Source of the DNA: Scalindua sp964437425
GTDB lineage: Bacteria > Planctomycetota > Brocadiia > Brocadiales > Scalinduaceae
Length of the DNA: 15,625 nucleotides
Assembly: GCA_964437425.1 (NCBI GenBank)
Contig: CAYTGO010000067.1
Span: 1-15,625, forward strand
Reading direction: 5' to 3'
Each line of letters opens with the position of its first letter. The first letter of the stretch is position 1. A program made the translations under genes and the position numbers. Positions 13,881-15,625 of the stretch are shown here, one piece after another. The notes beneath the pieces are model-generated. The model did not search any database, had not been told where the DNA came from, and worked only from the letters and a program-made list of their open reading frames with translations.

Positions 13881-14405
13881 CTAACGGTAGCCAATTCGTT
13901 TTTTTGGCTTTCCCGGTGAATTTAACATCTCTTTTATAGTTTTAAAGATGAGTTGGAAATGTTGGTCGTGCTTGTCGTGTCTCTTCTCCATATCTTCAAT
14001 CTTCTTCTGCAAGTCTTTGTGAGTTAAAATCATTTCTCTGAGCTTAGTAAACGTTCTCATGATTTGAATGTTAACTTGAATTGCTTTTTTACTGTTAAGA
14101 ACCGATGAAAGCATCAAAATGCCATGCTCTGTAAAGGCGTGTGGGAGGTACTTGCTGTGCTGACCTCTTTTTAAGGTGCCAATTTGGCACCTTAAAAGCT
14201 CATTATATTCTTCCCTTGTCAATTGGAACATGAAGTCATCAGGAAATCTATCAATGTTCCTTCGCACCTGTCGTGTCAGTTGCTTTGTCTCAACTCCATA
14301 GAGTACAGCCAAATCACTATCAAGCATGATTTTCCTGCCTCTGAGAAGCAGTATCTTATCTTCTATTGTTCCCTGTGGTATTAGACCGGTTTCTGTTTTT
14401 TTCAT
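13881..14405 (-). CDS. ORF6N-domain protein (KilA-N/ORF6N DNA-binding family)
   Basis: The 174-residue protein has a clear ORF6N domain at about 12-100. It contains 'LRGRKIMLDSDLAVLYGVETK' (21-41), 'RNIDRFPDDFMFQLT' (49-63) and 'YLPHAFTEHGILMLSSVLNS' (86-105). It ends with a coiled-coil-like tail rich in Asp, His and Lys (128-160). ORF6N domains occur in phage and mobile-element proteins and are thought to bind DNA. I start it at Met 14405 because the 83 codons further upstream (to 14654) lie in repeat sequence. The start itself overlaps a 'catctgtgtttcatccgtg' repeat. The coding sequence contains a 29-bp perfect palindrome at residues 70-79. Confidence 0.85.
   Translation of the reverse strand: MKKTETGLIPQGTIEDKILLLRGRKIMLDSDLAVLYGVETKQLTRQVRRNIDRFPDDFMFQLTREEYNELLRCQIGTLKRGQHSKYLPHAFTEHGILMLSSVLNSKKAIQVNIQIMRTFTKLREMILTHKDLQKKIEDMEKRHDKHDQHFQLIFKTIKEMLNSPGKPKKRIGYR
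14169..14197. repeat. 29-bp perfect palindrome inside the ORF6N gene
   Basis: The 14-bp arms 14169-14182 (ttttaaggtgccaa) and 14184-14197 are exact reverse complements around one central T. The core tgccaa-t-ttggca resembles the inner stem of the array at 13291-13519 (TGCCAATGTTGGCA in unit 2). It encodes LLRCQIGTLK of the ORF6N protein. Confidence 0.9.
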
Positions 14406-14450
14406 CTGTGTTTCATCCGTGAAGATCCGTGGCTGAATTTTTATTTTTTC

Positions 14451-14539
14451 CCTGTCAATCGACAATAATAAATATTCAACCCTTATAGTCAACAGGGTAA
14501 TAACCGGTACAAAACAGGTATGCTGTATACCGGGGTAAG
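14451..14539 (+). repeat. 89-bp direct repeat, copy B
   Basis: Copy of 13171-13259, offset by exactly 1280 bp and in the same orientation, about 90 percent identical. It lies upstream of the ORF6N start. The TTGACA on the minus strand (14458-14453) is kept but has no matching -10 box. Confidence 0.85.
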
Positions 14540-14706
14540 ACAAGGGGAAAAATTTGTTGTTGAAGGAGGAAAAAGTCAAGTAAACTAGCAGCTGGAATTC
14601 ACATCGTAATGAATGACGGCAATTTGATTCTTTGTGTATGGCAGAGACCGACATTAATGACTTGTCTTATGGGGTTGATTAAACATTGTAAAGGGGAAAA
14701 AAATTA
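14540..14706. other. Gap between repeat copy B and the secreted-protein gene
   Basis: I see no gene and no clear promoter here. The only useful signal is AAAGGGG just before the next start codon. A 32-codon frame at 14609-14704 has no support. Confidence 0.3.
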
Positions 14707-15225
14707 ATGCGCAATATGTTAAAACTACTTTTTATCAGCATAACATTTACATTTTTTTGTTTAGAGGCAGAGGCAACAGATTACACTATCACAATATTAC
14801 CCTACAAAGTCACTCAAGATGATCTTCGTGTTTTAGGGGAGATTCTTAGCTCAGCAGAATCGAGCGAAAAGGCAAATCAGCTCCTGCGACGGCTGGCATT
14901 GACAGTTGTTGAAGAGACGAATAAAAACTTGTCTGCCCGCATAGATGATTTGGGATCTCTCAAGTTAGATGATGACACGAGTATTCAGTTGTACGATGGC
15001 GACTCAATCACTGTCCAGGGGGATATGAATGATTGCGGCGGAAAACCCCGAATCCAGTATAAGTGGAATGGAACACCCACACCGAACACCAACCAATATA
15101 CACCAACAGCTATATTCCTGACAAAGATGGGCGATTTCGGGCAGTGCGAAAATTTCAGGACTATTCTCCTTATCAGGCCGGAGCACGTGAACCGTTGCTT
15201 CACGGATTCCCCAACGCATAGATAA
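14707..15225 (+). CDS. Secreted protein of unknown function
   Basis: The 172-residue product opens with a signal peptide: basic MRNMLK, hydrophobic 5-18, and an AEA cleavage site at 21-23. This predicts a mature periplasmic or secreted protein starting at Thr24. The mature part starts TDYTITILPYKVTQDDL, has a helical region around 35-80 and a probably beta-rich region from 85. Three Cys (110, 147, 164) could form a disulfide. AAAGGGG about 10 nt before the ATG supports the start. I do not recognise the family. It is the first plus-strand gene after the repeat region and seems to be transcribed alone. Confidence 0.65.
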   Translation: MRNMLKLLFISITFTFFCLEAEATDYTITILPYKVTQDDLRVLGEILSSAESSEKANQLLRRLALTVVEETNKNLSARIDDLGSLKLDDDTSIQLYDGDSITVQGDMNDCGGKPRIQYKWNGTPTPNTNQYTPTAIFLTKMGDFGQCENFRTILLIRPEHVNRCFTDSPTHR

Positions 15226-15587
15226 TCCGTACCCTGCTCGTAAAACCGAGTTAAAGAAAAAACCTTGTCCACAGACTTACACAGACAAGACACAGATTAA
15301 GGAATTTAAGAATTCAGGGATCAAAGACAATTTCACACAGAGACACAGAGTACACCAAGAAAACAAAATTTAGAAAAAAATAATAGCTTTTACACTTCCT
15401 GCTTTCCTTAGCGGATTAAATCCTTCTTGTCCTCGGTGCTTTCCAGTCCGGGGAGTGTTCTTTGTGCCTTAGTGGCTTCGTGTGAGAGAAGACAAAAGGT
15501 ACTACACCGCCAGGCGAAGATAAAAGAATACACTTGAAACGATTCAGATATATTATAGAATTCTTTACTGTTTAATATATACAGCCC
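15226..15587. repeat. Gene-free gap with dispersed repeats
   Basis: The gap carries 'cacacagagacacagagtacaccaagaaaac' (15333-15364). The exact 24-bp copy (15398-15421) of 13643-13666 follows, then 'gtcctcggtgctttccagtccggggag' (15430-15456, with the CCTCGG/CCGGGG hairpin also present at 4755-4778). After it comes 'tttgtgccttagtggcttcgtgtgag' (15460-15485). The last 100 bp are AT-rich and may hold the promoter of the next gene, but I cannot pick one. Confidence 0.55.
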
Positions 15588-15625
15588 ATGATTGAAAAGA
15601 TTAATAATATCCTGCTTGTCGAAGA
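15588..15625 (+). CDS. Start of a response regulator receiver domain (partial)
   Basis: ATG 15588 opens a frame, MIEKINNILLVE(D), that runs off the window. A short polar start followed by 'ILLVED' is the first beta strand and acidic pocket of CheY-like receiver domains, which accept a phosphoryl group from a sensor kinase. There is no clear ribosome-binding site. The call rests on 12 residues. Output domain and partner are outside the window. Confidence 0.5.
   Translation, partial: MIEKINNILLVE

Noticed and set aside
14406..14654. Upstream extension of the ORF6N frame to 257 codons
   Set aside because: The extra residues come from a dispersed repeat and the 89-bp direct repeat and do not resemble ORF6N N termini.

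Overview
The window reads as a stretch of a Gram-negative environmental bacterium of moderate to low G+C. The evidence is a type IV pilus motor operon (pilB end, pilT, pilU), a TldE/PmbA gene, a TauE/SafE carrier and a secreted protein with a signal peptide. Many intergenic gaps carry degenerate repeats of the 'cacaaagacacaaagg' / 'ctctgcgcctctgcgttaag' kind. I have seen such repeats in anammox-type Planctomycetota, Nitrospirota and Desulfobacterota-like genomes, but the lineage cannot be fixed from this sequence.

Layout. 1-2519 (+): last codons of a PilB/GspE ATPase, then pilT and pilU, separated by gaps built from a 'ctaaagt' repeat. 2520-4801: pmbA/tldE between two copies of a 123-bp intergenic repeat, followed by about 400 bp of repeats that open a false reading frame. 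4802-5545 (+): TauE/SafE permease. 5546-6217: AT-rich DNA with a 15-bp perfect inverted repeat and a 104-bp tandem repeat, ending at a fic gene (6218-7567, +). 7654-7836: an orphan 3' end of a second, diverged tauE/safE. 7891-13108 (-): an AT-rich accessory block with a YkgJ-type Cys-cluster protein, a four-helix membrane protein, a SIR2-like protein, a DUF5677-like protein, a small basic HNH-like protein and a higBA toxin-antitoxin pair whose antitoxin carries an ImmA/IrrE peptidase domain. 13118-14706: repeats and hairpins around an ORF6N-domain gene. 14707-15225 (+): secreted protein of unknown function. 15588 to the end (+): the start of a response regulator.

The most unusual structure is at 13291-13519: five tandem 45-46-nt units. 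Each can fold into the same two-stage hairpin, although the stem sequences differ between units. The changes are compensatory, including G.U pairs that work only in an RNA copied from the + strand, and a constant linker GGTTTGCT joins the stems. This array and the ORF6N gene lie between two 89-bp direct repeats (13171-13259 and 14451-14539). The ORF6N gene itself contains a 29-bp perfect palindrome whose core resembles the inner stem of the array. Whether array and gene form one system is inference.

The pilus genes act together in pilus extension and retraction. The block 5.4-13.1 kb looks acquired or rearranged: it starts with a displaced tauE tail and is rich in toxin-antitoxin, Fic, SIR2 and HNH-type genes, a defence-island-like mixture, with no integrase or transposase in view.
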